A DNA stretch of 64,000 bases from Burkholderiales bacterium C2 (GCA_005503085.1 SCOI01000005.1:230100-294099); one strand, 5' to 3'. Positions 7,921 through 17,644 are shown, counted from the stretch's first letter. A program made the numbers and translations. The notes: a model not told the origin generated them from the letters alone.

Positions 7921-9966
7921 ATGAGCAACCCCCTGCTGCAAGACTGGACCACCCCCTACGGCCTGCCGCCTTTTGCCCAGATCGAGGCCGCGCATTTCGC
8001 GCCGGCCTTCGAGGCGGCACTGGCCGAGCACCGCGCCGAGCTTGATGCGATCGCCCAGCAGAGCGCCACGCCGAGCTTCGAGAACACCCTGGCGGCGTTC
8101 GACCGCAGCGGCCGCTTGCTGACCCGGCTCGAGCATCTGTTCTACACCTTGGCCGCCTCGGCCACCTCGCCCGAGCTGCAGGCCGCCCAGCGTGCGCTGG
8201 CCGCCCCGCTGGCCGCGCACGGCAACGCCGTCTATATGCACGCCGAGCTGTTCAAGCGCGTGGACGCGCTGCATGCCGAGCGCCAGGCCCTGGGCCTGGC
8301 GCCTGAGCAGCTGCGCCTGCTGGAGCGTGTGCATCTGGACTTTGTGCGTGCCGGCGCCAAGCTGCAGGGCGAGTCGCAGCGCCGCTATGCCCAGGTGGTC
8401 GAGCGCCTGGCCGAGCTGCACACGCTGTTTGCGCAGAATGTGCTGGCCGACGAAAGCGGCTACCAGCTGTTGCTGCAGGGGAATGAGGAGCTGGCCGGTC
8501 TGCCGGACTTCGTGCGCGCGGCCGCGCGCCAGGCCGCCGTCGATCGTGGCCTGGGCGAGGGCGTTCATGCCATCACCCTGTCGCGCTCGCACATCGTGCC
8601 CTTCTTGACCTTCAGCGAACGCCGCGATCTGCGCGAGCAGGCCTGGCGCGCCTGGGTCGGCCGCGGGGAAAAGGCCGGCGAGACCGACAACCGTGCGGTG
8701 GCCCGGGAAATCCTGAGCCTGCGCAACGAGCAGGCGCGCCTGCATGGCCATGCCTGCTATGCCGACTATGCGCTGGCCGACACGATGGCCGGCACACGCG
8801 AGGCGGTGCAGGGCCTGCTGACCCAGGTCTGGGAGCCGGCCAAGGCTGCGGCTCAGGCCGAGCGCGAGCTGCTGGAGGGCATGATGGTCTCGATGGGCCA
8901 CCGTTTCGAGCTGCAGGCCTGGGACTGGCGCTTCTATGCCGAGAAGGTGCGCAAGGCCCGCTACGATCTCGACGAGGCCGAGGTCAAGCCCTACTTCCCG
9001 CTGGATGCGATGGTGCAGGCGCTGTTCGATTGCGCCGGCCGTCTGTTCGGCCTGCGCTTCGTCGCCAAGCCCGAGGTCGCCGGCTATCACGCCGATGTCA
9101 AGGTCTACGAGGTGCAGGGGGCCGACGGCGCGCCGCGCGGCGTCTTTTTGCAGGACAACTTCGCCCGTGCCACCAAGCGCAGCGGCGCCTGGATGAATGC
9201 CTTGCGCTGGCAGGCCCGCAACGAGATTGGCGCGATCCCGGTCATCCTGAACAACAACAACTTCGCCAAGGGCGCGCCCGGCGAGCCGACGCTGCTGAGC
9301 TTCGACGACGCCCGCACGCTGTTCCATGAGTTCGGCCATGGCCTGCACGGCCTGCTGTCCAATGTCGAGTACGAGCGCCTATCGGGCACCCAGGTGTTGC
9401 GCGACTTCGTCGAGCTGCCCTCGCAGCTGTTCGAGCACTGGATGAGCGAGCCCGAGGTGCTGAAGAAGCACGCCCGCCACTACCAGACCGGCGCGGTGAT
9501 CCCTGACGCGCTGCTGGCCAAGCTGAAGGCCGCCGAGCTCTTCAACCAGGGCTATGAGACGGTGCGCTACACCGCCAGCGCCCTGGTCGACATGGCCGTG
9601 CATTCGCTGACCGACGAGCAGGGCCCGGACATCACCGAGTTCGAGGCCCGGACCATGGCGGCCTACGGCCTGCCGGCCGCGATCGGCATGAACCACCGGC
9701 TGGCGCATTTCCAGCATCTGTTCGCCGGCAGCGGCTATGCCGCCGGCTACTACGTCTATATGTGGGCCGAGGTGCTGGATGCCGATGGCTACGAGGCCTT
9801 TGTCGAGGCGGGCAGCCCCTTCGATCCCCAGGTCGCGCAGGCTTTGCTGAACAACATCTACGCCAGCGGCAACAGCCGCGAGCCGCGCGAGGCCTACCGG
9901 GCTTTCCGGGGCCGCGATGCGGTGGTGGCGCCGATGTTGCGGGGCCGGGGTCTGTTGCCGGCCTGA
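7921..9966 (+). CDS. prlC: oligopeptidase A (M3 zinc metallopeptidase)
   Basis: Cytoplasmic oligopeptidase that degrades peptides left after signal-peptide and proteasome-like cleavage. 681 aa, the family's normal length (E. coli PrlC is 680). The HExxH zinc site is HEFGH at residues 469-473, with the third ligand Glu downstream in the FNQGYETVRY region. The N-terminal helices (FAQIEAAHFAPAFEAALAEH) and the late NHRLAHFQHLFAG and YYVYMWAEVLDADGYEAF blocks are typical of PrlC/Dcp. Start ATG follows GAGACAAGG. It is transcribed alone; the next gene is convergent. Confidence 0.96.
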   Translation: MSNPLLQDWTTPYGLPPFAQIEAAHFAPAFEAALAEHRAELDAIAQQSATPSFENTLAAFDRSGRLLTRLEHLFYTLAASATSPELQAAQRALAAPLAAHGNAVYMHAELFKRVDALHAERQALGLAPEQLRLLERVHLDFVRAGAKLQGESQRRYAQVVERLAELHTLFAQNVLADESGYQLLLQGNEELAGLPDFVRAAARQAAVDRGLGEGVHAITLSRSHIVPFLTFSERRDLREQAWRAWVGRGEKAGETDNRAVAREILSLRNEQARLHGHACYADYALADTMAGTREAVQGLLTQVWEPAKAAAQAERELLEGMMVSMGHRFELQAWDWRFYAEKVRKARYDLDEAEVKPYFPLDAMVQALFDCAGRLFGLRFVAKPEVAGYHADVKVYEVQGADGAPRGVFLQDNFARATKRSGAWMNALRWQARNEIGAIPVILNNNNFAKGAPGEPTLLSFDDARTLFHEFGHGLHGLLSNVEYERLSGTQVLRDFVELPSQLFEHWMSEPEVLKKHARHYQTGAVIPDALLAKLKAAELFNQGYETVRYTASALVDMAVHSLTDEQGPDITEFEARTMAAYGLPAAIGMNHRLAHFQHLFAGSGYAAGYYVYMWAEVLDADGYEAFVEAGSPFDPQVAQALLNNIYASGNSREPREAYRAFRGRDAVVAPMLRGRGLLPA

Positions 9967-9993
9967 TCGTCCCGGATCAGGCGGGGGGCGGGT

Positions 9994-10416
9994 TCAAGCC
10001 TTGCCGAAGCGGGCGTCCAGCCCGCTCAGAAAGGCCTTGAAGTCGATCGGCTTGGTCCAGTAGTCGGTGAAGCCCGCCTCGCGGGCGCGCCGGATGTCCT
10101 CGGGCATCGCATTGGCCGACAGCGCGATGCAGGGGATGGCAGCGGTCTGCGCGTCGGCGCGCAGCTGCTGCAATACCTCGTAACCATTGAAGTCGGGCAG
10201 TTGCATGTCCAGCAGGATCAGGTCCGGCTGCATGGTCCGTGCGCGCGCCAGACCGCGGCCGCCATCCTCTTCGCAGACCAACTGCAGCAGCGGACGCTGC
10301 GCCACCAACTCCTGCACCACCAGCTGATTGACCGGGTTGTCCTCGATATAGAGCAGCTTGCCGGCGCCGGCAGGCTGGCCAGGGGGAAGGGGTCTGATGG
10401 GGCTGAACTCTGTCAC
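9994..10416 (-). CDS. single-domain response regulator (receiver)
   Basis: 140-aa receiver with a short Pro-rich leader. The acidic pair is in LLYIEDNPVNQ, the phospho-acceptor Asp is in LILLDMQLPDFNG, the Thr/Ser switch is in IALSANAM and the conserved Lys is in YWTKPIDF. There is no output domain, so it probably relays phosphate or binds a kinase or partner, as with receivers cleaved from hybrid kinases. I chose GTG at 10416, with a GGAGA about 9 bases upstream; the open frame continues upstream but antisense to pfkA. No cognate kinase is adjacent; the closest is the partial kinase at the left edge. Confidence 0.85.
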   Translation of the reverse strand: MTEFSPIRPLPPGQPAGAGKLLYIEDNPVNQLVVQELVAQRPLLQLVCEEDGGRGLARARTMQPDLILLDMQLPDFNGYEVLQQLRADAQTAAIPCIALSANAMPEDIRRAREAGFTDYWTKPIDFKAFLSGLDARFGKA

Positions 10417-10492
10417 TCGCGGGTCTCCGGGGCTACGGCTACAAATGTAGCGCCTGACGTGGCAGCATGGACCCATTCGTGGGAGTGATGAC

Positions 10493-11530
10493 ATGCATGT
10501 GGGAATTCTGACCGGTGGCGGCGACTGCCCGGGCCTGAACGCGGTGATACGGGCGCTGACCCTGGCGCTGACCGAGGCCGGCGACGTGCGCGTCAGCGGC
10601 ATACGGCAGGGTTTTCTGGGCCTGCTGGAAGATCGGGTGCAGCCGCTCGACGCCGCCCGGCTGCGTGGCCTGATCAACGAGGGCGGCACCGTGCTGGGCA
10701 GCCACAACCGCGCCGATCCCTTTGCCTATTTCGGCGCCGGCGGTGCCGACTGCTCGGCCCGGGCGCTGGACTGCCTGCAGCGCCATGGCATCGAGGTGCT
10801 GGTGGCCGTCGGTGGCGATGGCACGATGACGATCGCCGAGCGCTTTGCGCGTCTGGGCGTGCCGGTGGTCGGCGTGCCCAAGACCATAGACAACGATTTG
10901 ATGCACAACGAGCGCAGCTTCGGCTTCGACAGCGCTGTGGCGGTGGTGGCCGACGCGCTGGGGCGGCTGGGCACCACGGCGCGCAGCCATGGCCGGGTGA
11001 TGGTGCTGGAGACCATGGGCCGGCATGCCGGCTGGATCGCGCTGGAGGGCGGACTGGCCGGCGGTGCCGACGCCATCGTGCTGCCCGAGCTCGGCTATGA
11101 CGGCCAGGCGCTGGCCGCGCTGTGCGAGCGGCGCAGCCGCGAGCAGGGCTATGCGCTGGTCTGCGTGGCCGAGGGCGTCAAGCTCGCCGCCGCAGGCGAG
11201 AGCGCGGGCGCGGGCGAGACGGTCGGTCAGCGGCTGATGCAAGACCTGGCCCCGCGCCTGGGTCCCGAGGCCGAGCTGCGCTACACCTTGCTGGGCCATC
11301 TGCAACGCGGCGGCGCGCCGACCGCCTTCGACCGGGTGCTCGCCACCCGCTTCGGCGTGCAGGCGGCGCAGCTGGTGCTGCAGCGCCGCCATGGTCAGAT
11401 GGTGGCCCTGCAGGGTGATCGCTGCGTGGCCGTGAGCCTGGCCGATGTGGCCGGGGCCAGCCGCCTGGTACCGCTCGATCATGAGTTGATGCAGGCGGCG
11501 CGCTGCCTGGGTGTGCTGGCCAATCCCTGA
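10493..11530 (+). CDS. pfkA: 6-phosphofructokinase
   Basis: Phosphorylates fructose 6-phosphate in glycolysis. 345 aa. The motifs are GILTGGGDCPGLNAVIR at the N-terminus, GGDGT (107-111), PKTIDND (129-135), the substrate motif ETMGRHAGWIA, and GHLQRGGAPTAFDR. Gly110 at the position of E. coli Gly104 predicts ATP rather than pyrophosphate as donor, while Lys130 at the position of Gly124 is the residue of pyrophosphate enzymes and of plant/trypanosome ATP enzymes. So ATP use is likely but not certain. The gene is divergent from the receiver gene, with 76 bp between them. Confidence 0.93.
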   Translation: MHVGILTGGGDCPGLNAVIRALTLALTEAGDVRVSGIRQGFLGLLEDRVQPLDAARLRGLINEGGTVLGSHNRADPFAYFGAGGADCSARALDCLQRHGIEVLVAVGGDGTMTIAERFARLGVPVVGVPKTIDNDLMHNERSFGFDSAVAVVADALGRLGTTARSHGRVMVLETMGRHAGWIALEGGLAGGADAIVLPELGYDGQALAALCERRSREQGYALVCVAEGVKLAAAGESAGAGETVGQRLMQDLAPRLGPEAELRYTLLGHLQRGGAPTAFDRVLATRFGVQAAQLVLQRRHGQMVALQGDRCVAVSLADVAGASRLVPLDHELMQAARCLGVLANP

Positions 11531-11605
11531 GGGCGCCGGCAGCACCGGATTTCAATTGATGCCATCATCTGGCCCTGCAATCCCGCAAGCCTGATCGATT
11601 TCGCG

Positions 11606-12358
11606 ATGACAGCTCCAACGCAAAAATTCGCCGCCGTGACGGGCGCCGGCAGCGGCATCGGCCGGGCCTGCGCCCAGGCCCTGGCCGACGCCGGCTACCG
11701 CGTGGCCCTGCTGGGCCGGCGTATGGAGGCGCTGGAGGAAACCGCCGCGGCGGCGCCCGAGCGCTATCTGCTGCTGCCCACCGATGTCAGCCAGCCGCAG
11801 GCGGTGGCCCAGGCCTTTGAGCGCATCCGTGAAACCTTCGGTCGGCTCGATCTGCTGTTCAACAACGCCGGCATGTCCGCGCGCGGCGTCTGTATCGACG
11901 AGTTGCCGTTCGAGCAATGGCAGGCGGTGGTCGATGTCAACCTGACCGGCAGCTTTCTCTGCGCCCAGGCGGCTTTTCGTCTGATGAAGGCCCAGCAGCC
12001 CCAGGGCGGCCGCATCATCAACAACGGCTCGATCTCGGCCCATGCGCCGCGTCCCAATTCCGCCCCCTATACCTCGACCAAGCATGCGATCACTGGGCTG
12101 ACCAAATCGCTGTCCTTGGACGGCCGGCCGTTCGACATCGCCTGCGGCCAGCTCGACATCGGCAATGCGCTGACCGAGATGGCGCGGCCTATGACCCAGG
12201 GCGTGCGCCAGGCCAACGGCGAGATCGCCGTCGAGGCGACAATGGATGTGGCCCATGTGGCCAGCGCGCTGCTCTATATGGCCGGCCTGCCGCTGCAGGC
12301 CAATGTGCAGAATATGACCGTGATGGCGACGAAGATGCCCTTTGTCGGCCGCGGTTGA
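11606..12358 (+). CDS. SDR family oxidoreductase
   Basis: Classical short-chain dehydrogenase of 250 aa. It has the NAD(P) loop [10 protein letters not shown] near the N-terminus, NNAG ([10 protein letters not shown]), the active-site serine in NNGSISAH, and the YxxxK pair in YTSTKHA. The Arg in the first loop region (GRRMEAL after beta2) suggests NADP preference, by inference. The substrate is not predictable. The small membrane-protein gene starts 19 bp downstream and is probably co-transcribed. The start has no strong Shine-Dalgarno. Confidence 0.9.
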   Translation: MTAPTQKFAAVTGAGSGIGRACAQALADAGYRVALLGRRMEALEETAAAAPERYLLLPTDVSQPQAVAQAFERIRETFGRLDLLFNNAGMSARGVCIDELPFEQWQAVVDVNLTGSFLCAQAAFRLMKAQQPQGGRIINNGSISAHAPRPNSAPYTSTKHAITGLTKSLSLDGRPFDIACGQLDIGNALTEMARPMTQGVRQANGEIAVEATMDVAHVASALLYMAGLPLQANVQNMTVMATKMPFVGRG

Positions 12359-12376
12359 CTTCGTAAAGGATAGGTT

Positions 12377-12649
12377 TTGCTGTCTGCTGTTGTTACGTTT
12401 GCCCTGCGTCTGCTGCTCGCGGTCGCCACTGTCGTGCTGGTGCTGGGCCTGATGGCCGTGGCCCTGGTGACGATGCTGGGCCTGATGCTGTGGAGTCTGG
12501 TGCGGGGCCGCAAGCCCGTCATCGATGTCTCGGGCTTTGCCCGTGCGCGCCAGCAGTTCCGCCGTGGGACCGCAGCCAGGACCATGGGCGAGGTCGTCGA
12601 TGTCGAGGTGCGCGAGGTCAAGCCCTCACAGCCGCGGCTGGAGCCCTGA
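12377..12649 (+). CDS. small membrane protein, unknown function
   Basis: 90 aa starting with TTG, supported by an AAAGGA Shine-Dalgarno six bases upstream. Residues 5-43 are strongly hydrophobic (one long or two short TM segments) and end in WSLVRGRKPVID; the remaining 45 residues are polar and basic, with a VVDVEVREV beta-like strand near the C-terminus. The topology is probably N-in with a cytoplasmic tail. I do not recognise a family. It lies 3 bp from the convergent rsgA stop. Confidence 0.7.
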   Translation: MLSAVVTFALRLLLAVATVVLVLGLMAVALVTMLGLMLWSLVRGRKPVIDVSGFARARQQFRRGTAARTMGEVVDVEVREVKPSQPRLEP

Positions 12650-12652
12650 GCC

Positions 12653-13561
12653 TTACCAGCGCTTGGCGCCCAGCTCCTGCAGAATCTCGCCGTAGATCCG
12701 AAAGCGCGAGGGGCTGATCAGGCCGGCTGCGGCTGCGGCACGCACACCGCAGTCGGGCTCATGCTGGTGGGTGCAGTTGTAGAAACGGCAATGGTCCGCG
12801 TGTTTGCGCAGGTCGGGCATCAAGAGCGGCAACTGCTCGGCCGTGATCTGCTGCAGGCCGAATTCCTGGAAGCCCGGTGAGTCGATCAGCGCGGTCTGGC
12901 GCTGTGCGTCGACCCAGTACCACTGTGTCGTCGTCGTCGTGTGCCGGCCCGAATTCAGCGCCTGCGAGATCTCGCCGATCTGCGCCTTGGCATCGGGGAT
13001 CAAGAGATTGATCAACGTGCTTTTGCCGGTGCCGCTCGGCCCCAGCACAAAGGTGCGCTTGGCCTCCAGCCAGGGCGAGAGCAGGGCGCTGGAGCCGACC
13101 GGGTCGGCCTTCAGCGCCACCTCCATCACCTCCAGCCCCATCTCGCGGTAGGGCAGCAGACGTTCGCGGGCCTGCTCGGTGCCCGGCAGGTCGGTCTTGT
13201 TCAAGGCGATGCGCACCGCGATGCCGGCGCTCTCGGCCGCGATCAGCGCGCGGCACAGCTGGCTCTCGCTGAACACCGGCTCCACCGCGACCAGGATCAG
13301 CAGCTGATCGAGATTGGCGGCGAAGCTCTTGGTCTTCCACTCGTCCTGTCGGAACAGCAGATTGCGGCGCGGCTCGACGGCCTCGATCACCCCCTCGTCC
13401 GAACCCGACGGTGCCCAGCGCACCTGGTCGCCGACCACGCAGTCGCTCTTCTTGCCGCGCGGATGACAGACCAGGCGACGGCCGTCGGCGTCTTCGACGA
13501 TGTAGTGCCGGCCATGGCCGCGCACCACCAGACCGAGGTCCAGCACGTTGAATTTGCTCAT
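12653..13561 (-). CDS. rsgA: ribosome small subunit-dependent GTPase A
   Basis: Circularly permuted GTPase that assists late 30S maturation and checks the decoding centre. 302 aa: an N-terminal OB domain (VVRGHGRHYIVE), then the G4 motif NKTDL before the P-loop GPSGTGKSTL, then DSPGFQEF (G3), and a C-terminal zinc knuckle C-x5-C-x-H-x5-C (CRFYNCTHQHEPDC). The permuted order is diagnostic. The start overlaps the TGA of the upstream pterin dehydratase (ATGA), making it the last gene of a coupled M48 protease - dehydratase - rsgA operon. Confidence 0.97.
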   Translation of the reverse strand: MSKFNVLDLGLVVRGHGRHYIVEDADGRRLVCHPRGKKSDCVVGDQVRWAPSGSDEGVIEAVEPRRNLLFRQDEWKTKSFAANLDQLLILVAVEPVFSESQLCRALIAAESAGIAVRIALNKTDLPGTEQARERLLPYREMGLEVMEVALKADPVGSSALLSPWLEAKRTFVLGPSGTGKSTLINLLIPDAKAQIGEISQALNSGRHTTTTTQWYWVDAQRQTALIDSPGFQEFGLQQITAEQLPLLMPDLRKHADHCRFYNCTHQHEPDCGVRAAAAAGLISPSRFRIYGEILQELGAKRW

Positions 13562-13896
13562 CCGGCCGTGGCCTCGGGCAGGGCACTCACCTGAGCGGCG
13601 CAGATGAAATCGTTGGAGGTCAGGCCTTGCGCCGAATGGGTGCTGAAGCTGACGGTGCAGGCATCGAAGCCGACCATCATCTCCGGGTGATGGTCCTGCG
13701 CATGGGCGATCTCGGCCACTGCGTTGACGAAGGCCATGGTCTGGTAGAAGTTCTCAAAATCGAAGCGCCGCCCGATCACCTTGTGCTCGGTGTCGGCAGC
13801 CCAGCCGGGCGTCTGCGCCAGCCAGTCGGCCAGCTGTTCGAGCGGCAGGGCCTCGCGCTGGGGCGTGCATTGGGCAAGAAGAAGATTCATGGTCAT
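13558..13896 (-). CDS. phhB: 4a-hydroxytetrahydrobiopterin dehydratase
   Basis: Pterin-4a-carbinolamine dehydratase, 112 aa; regenerates quinonoid dihydropterin after aromatic hydroxylation and may serve folate/moco-type pterins when no hydroxylase is present. It shows the family signature HAQDHHPEM preceded by FVNAVAEI, and the early block GRRFDFENFYQTM. Start ATG at 13896 overlaps the TGA of the M48 gene; a second ATG two codons on is also possible. No phenylalanine hydroxylase is visible nearby, so the true substrate here is uncertain. Confidence 0.92.
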   Translation of the reverse strand: MTMNLLLAQCTPQREALPLEQLADWLAQTPGWAADTEHKVIGRRFDFENFYQTMAFVNAVAEIAHAQDHHPEMMVGFDACTVSFSTHSAQGLTSNDFICAAQVSALPEATAG

Positions 13897-15182
13897 GGGG
13901 TCTGCAGCGCGGCCAGGCGTTCGCTGGCCGGCGGGTGGGAGTAGTAAAAGCGCGCGTAGACCGGGTCCGGCGTCAAGGTGCCGGCATTGTCCTCGTGCAG
14001 CTTCAAGAGCGCAGCGGCCAGATCGGCGCCGCTGGCCTGGGCGCAGGCATAGGCATCGGCCTGGAACTCGTCCTTGCGCGACAGGCGGCTGGCCAGCGGC
14101 GTGAAGAAGAAGCCGAACACCGGCAGCACCAGCATGAAGAGCAGCAGGGCCAGCGCATCATTGGGCGCCGCCAGATTCGGCTGCACGCCGAAGGCCAGAT
14201 AGAAGCCCAGCTGGCGCGACAGCCAGCCCAGCAGCGCAAAGCCGGCCAGGCTCAAGGCGAACATCAGGACCATGCGCTTGAGCACATGCTTGTGCTTGAA
14301 ATGGCCAAGCTCATGGGCCAGCACAGCCTCGACCTCGGGGCCGCTGAGGCGCTGCAGCAGGGTGTCGAAGAAGACCACGCGCTTGGCCGCGCCGATGCCG
14401 GTGAAATAGGCATTGCCATGGGCCGAGCGGCGGCTGCCGTCCATCACAAACAGACCCTTGGCCGCAAAGCCGCAGCGCTGCATCAGGCCCTCGACCCGGC
14501 TGCGGAGCCCCTCGTCGGCCAGCGGCTCGAACTTGTTGAACAGCGGCGCGATCACGGTGGGGTAGAGCACCAGGATCAGCAGATTGAAGCCCATCCAGGC
14601 GCCCCAGGCCCACAACCACCACAGCCCGCCGGCCGCGCCCATCAGCCACAGAATCAGGGCCGCGATCGGCAGGCCGATCAGCGCGCCGACCAGCGCGCTC
14701 TTGGCGGCGTCGGCCAGATAGAGCCGCCAGCTCATGCGGTTGAAGCCGAAGCGCTGCTCGATGCGGAAGGTGTTGTAAAGCTCGAAGGGCAGGTCCAGCA
14801 GTGCGCCGATCACGCTGAAGGCCAGCAGCAGCGCCAGCTGGTAGGCCATGCCGCCCCAGTGTGGCGCCACCCATTCATAGACCCGCAGATTCAGCGCATC
14901 CAGCCCGCCCAGCAGGGTCCAGCCCAGCAGCACGGCGGCATTGAAGGCCATCGCCAGCAGCCCGAAACGGCTGCGCGCCACCGTGTAGTCGGCGGCCTTC
15001 TGATGCGCGGCCAGCGGCACGGTGGCGGCAAAGGCGGCCGGCACCTGGTCGCGATGCCGCATCACGTGGCGCACCTGGCGGGTCGACAGCCAGAGCTTGA
15101 GCGCCAGCGACAGCAGCAGCGCGGCGGCAAAGATCAGACTCAGCGCGGTCGGGTGAATGGGAGGGAGTTGGGACGGGAACAT
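13893..15182 (-). CDS. M48 (Ste24/CAAX-type) membrane metalloprotease
   Basis: 429-aa integral membrane zinc protease. It has several TM segments before residue 210 and two more after the active site (about 315-375). The zinc site is HELGH (His290, His294) with the third ligand Glu in RKDEFQADAYA. The SAHGNAYFTG block and PTVIAPLFNKF are hallmarks of Ste24-like M48A proteins. Bacterial members cleave membrane proteins or peptides at the inner membrane; the target is unknown. First gene of the operon with phhB and rsgA; divergent from orn, with a 53-bp shared promoter region. Confidence 0.93.
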   Translation of the reverse strand: MFPSQLPPIHPTALSLIFAAALLLSLALKLWLSTRQVRHVMRHRDQVPAAFAATVPLAAHQKAADYTVARSRFGLLAMAFNAAVLLGWTLLGGLDALNLRVYEWVAPHWGGMAYQLALLLAFSVIGALLDLPFELYNTFRIEQRFGFNRMSWRLYLADAAKSALVGALIGLPIAALILWLMGAAGGLWWLWAWGAWMGFNLLILVLYPTVIAPLFNKFEPLADEGLRSRVEGLMQRCGFAAKGLFVMDGSRRSAHGNAYFTGIGAAKRVVFFDTLLQRLSGPEVEAVLAHELGHFKHKHVLKRMVLMFALSLAGFALLGWLSRQLGFYLAFGVQPNLAAPNDALALLLFMLVLPVFGFFFTPLASRLSRKDEFQADAYACAQASGADLAAALLKLHEDNAGTLTPDPVYARFYYSHPPASERLAALQTP

Positions 15183-15235
15183 GGACTGAAGTGTAGGGCT
15201 GCGACAATATGCGCCGACAAAGACGAGGAATCCCA

Positions 15236-15799
15236 ATGAGTGATATCGCCACCCTGGCCAGCCACGAACAAAACCTGATCTGGATCGATCTCGAGATGAC
15301 CGGTCTCTACCCCGACCGCGACCGCATCATCGAGGTGGCCGTGGTCGTCACCGATGCCAATCTGACGACACGTGTCGAGGGCCCTGTCTTCGCGATCCAC
15401 CAGAGCGACGCGACGCTGGATGCGATGGACAACTGGAACAAGGGCACGCACGGCAAGAGCGGCCTGATCGACCGGGTCAAGGCCTCGACCGTCAGCGAAG
15501 AGCAGGCCGCCGCCGAGGTGATCGCCTTTCTGAAGCAGTATGTGCCGGCCGGCAAGTCGCCGATGTGCGGCAACAGCATCTGCCAGGACCGCCGCTTCCT
15601 GGCCAACTACATGCCCAGCCTGGAAGACTTCTTCCACTACCGCAATCTGGACGTGTCGACGCTGAAGGAGCTGGCGCGGCGCTGGAAGCCCGGCATCATC
15701 GAGGGCTTCAAGAAGGCCCAGGCGCACACCGCGCTGGCTGATATCCACGAGTCCATCGACGAGCTGGTCTATTACCGTGAGCATCTGCTGAGCCTCTGA
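15236..15799 (+). CDS. orn: oligoribonuclease
   Basis: Degrades 2-5 nt RNAs and pGpG, the end product of c-di-GMP breakdown. 187 aa, standard size. DEDDh motifs: WIDLEMTGL (Exo I), [11 protein letters not shown] (Exo II) and [14 protein letters not shown] with the His (Exo III). Start ATG follows GAGGAA. Orn is relevant to the diguanylate cyclase modules in this window because it completes pGpG turnover. The next gene starts 9 bp downstream, suggesting one transcript with pabBC. Confidence 0.97.
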   Translation: MSDIATLASHEQNLIWIDLEMTGLYPDRDRIIEVAVVVTDANLTTRVEGPVFAIHQSDATLDAMDNWNKGTHGKSGLIDRVKASTVSEEQAAAEVIAFLKQYVPAGKSPMCGNSICQDRRFLANYMPSLEDFFHYRNLDVSTLKELARRWKPGIIEGFKKAQAHTALADIHESIDELVYYREHLLSL

Positions 15800-15808
15800 G
15801 AGCGCTCC

Positions 15809-17629
15809 GTGCTCTGGGCCGCTTTTGACTTCCCGCGCCACCCTTTGGCGCGAGAGGACGGCGAACGTCTGCGTGGCGCTTTTGACGCCCCGCCCGAGCG
15901 CTGGCTGCGCGCCGCCAGTGCGGCCGAACTGCCGGCCGTGCTGGACGCCGCCCATGCGGCCGCGCGCGCCGGCGCCTGGGTGCTGGGCGGCCTGCGCTAC
16001 GAGGCGGCCGGCGCGCTTGACGGCGCGCTGCAGACCCATGCGGCGGGTGGTCCGCTGGCCGAGTTCGCCGTGTACACCGAAGCGCCCCAGCCCTGGCCCG
16101 AGGCCGGCGCTGCGGGGCGACTCTGCGGCGACTGGCTGGACCACCAGGACGACGCCCGCTCGCGTGCCGATATCGAGCGCATCCGCGAATGGATACGCAG
16201 CGGCGATTGCTACCAGGTCAATCTGACGACACGCCTGAACGCCGAGCTGGCGGAGGGCGTTGATCTGGCCGAGTTGTTCCTGGCCCTGCATGCGGCCCAG
16301 CCCGGCGGCTTCTCGCTATTCCTGCGCGGGGAGGGGGGGCAGGGCGTGGCCAGTGTCTCGCCCGAGCTGTTCTTCGACTGGCGGCCGCTGCCCGATACCC
16401 GCCACACCTGGCTGCTCGGGGCCCAGCCGATGAAGGGCACGGCGCCGCGCGGCCATGACCGCGCCAGCGACGAGGCCGCGCAAGCCTATCTGCGCACCAG
16501 CGAGAAGGAACGCGCCGAGAACCTGATGATCGTCGACCTGCTGCGCAACGATCTGAGCCGGGTCGCGAGCCTGGGCTCGGTGCGGGTGCCGCGCCTGTTC
16601 GAGCTGCACGGTCTGCCGACCGTCTGGCAGATGACCTCGACGGTCACTGCCGTCAGCCGCCCGGGCCTGAAGCTGTCCGAGCTGTTTGCGGCGCTGTTTC
16701 CCTGCGGCAGCGTCACCGGCGCGCCCAAGGTGCGGGCGATGCAGATCATTGCTGAGCTGGAGCCCGAGGCACGCGGTTGGTATTGCGGCGCGCTGGGCCT
16801 GCTGCAGCCGGGCGGCGCGGCCACCTTCAATGTGCCTATCCGCACGGTCGAGCAGCGGCCCGACGGCACCTTGCAATGCGGCATCGGCAGCGGCATCACG
16901 CTGGATTCGCAGCCGGCCGCCGAGGTGGCCGAGTGGCGCGCCAAGACCCGCTTTCTGCTGCGCGCCCAGCGCCCGATCGCGGCGCTTGAAACCCTGCTGC
17001 TGTCCGAGGGCGACTATCCGCGCCAGGCCGGCCATCTGGCCCGTCTGCAGCGCACGGCCCAGCACTTCGGCCTGCGGCTGTCGCTGGGCGCGGTGCGCGA
17101 GGCACTGGCCCGGCTGGCCGAGCGCCATGATCAAGGCCAGTGGCGGGTGCGGCTGAGCAGCGATGCGCAGGGGCGGGTTGTTACCGAGATCGCCCCGCTG
17201 GCACCGACACCGCTGCCGGTGACGCTGGCCTTGGCGGCGACGGCCATCACGACCGATGGCCCGGGCGCCGAGTTCCTGCAGCACAAGACCACCCGCCGCG
17301 AGGCCTATGAGGCCTTTGCGGCGGTCAAGCCTGCCGAGGCCTTCGATATGCTGCTGTGGAATGCCGACGGCGAGCTCACCGAATGCACCTTCGGCAATAT
17401 CGCGCTGCAGCTCGATGGCCGCTGGCTGACGCCGCGCCTGGCGGCCGGGCTGCTGCCCGGCGTGCTGCGCGAAGAACTGCTGCAGCAGGGCCGTCTGCAT
17501 GAGGCCCGGCTGCTCAAGACCGATCTGGCCCGCGCCCAGGCGCTGGCTTTCTTCAACAGCTTGCGCGGCTGGTGCCCGGCGCGCATGCTCCGTCCCGATC
17601 ACGATGGCAGCTCTGCCGTCCAACCCTGA
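15809..17629 (+). CDS. pabBC: fused aminodeoxychorismate synthase I / aminodeoxychorismate lyase
   Basis: Bifunctional enzyme for 4-aminobenzoate (folate precursor), 606 aa. Residues 1 to about 375 are the chorismate-binding PabB domain: RSGDCYQVNLTTRLN, VDLLRNDLSRV and FPCGSVTGAPKVRAMQI. Residues about 385-606 are a class IV PLP fold like PabC, with the PLP lysine in FLQHKTTRREAY and the late ELTECTFGNIAL block. The start is a GTG. The glutaminase subunit (PabA) must be supplied from elsewhere. The fusion is known in Burkholderiales and other bacteria. It follows orn directly. Confidence 0.93.
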   Translation: MLWAAFDFPRHPLAREDGERLRGAFDAPPERWLRAASAAELPAVLDAAHAAARAGAWVLGGLRYEAAGALDGALQTHAAGGPLAEFAVYTEAPQPWPEAGAAGRLCGDWLDHQDDARSRADIERIREWIRSGDCYQVNLTTRLNAELAEGVDLAELFLALHAAQPGGFSLFLRGEGGQGVASVSPELFFDWRPLPDTRHTWLLGAQPMKGTAPRGHDRASDEAAQAYLRTSEKERAENLMIVDLLRNDLSRVASLGSVRVPRLFELHGLPTVWQMTSTVTAVSRPGLKLSELFAALFPCGSVTGAPKVRAMQIIAELEPEARGWYCGALGLLQPGGAATFNVPIRTVEQRPDGTLQCGIGSGITLDSQPAAEVAEWRAKTRFLLRAQRPIAALETLLLSEGDYPRQAGHLARLQRTAQHFGLRLSLGAVREALARLAERHDQGQWRVRLSSDAQGRVVTEIAPLAPTPLPVTLALAATAITTDGPGAEFLQHKTTRREAYEAFAAVKPAEAFDMLLWNADGELTECTFGNIALQLDGRWLTPRLAAGLLPGVLREELLQQGRLHEARLLKTDLARAQALAFFNSLRGWCPARMLRPDHDGSSAVQP

Positions 17630-17644
17630 ACCTCATTCATAGCC

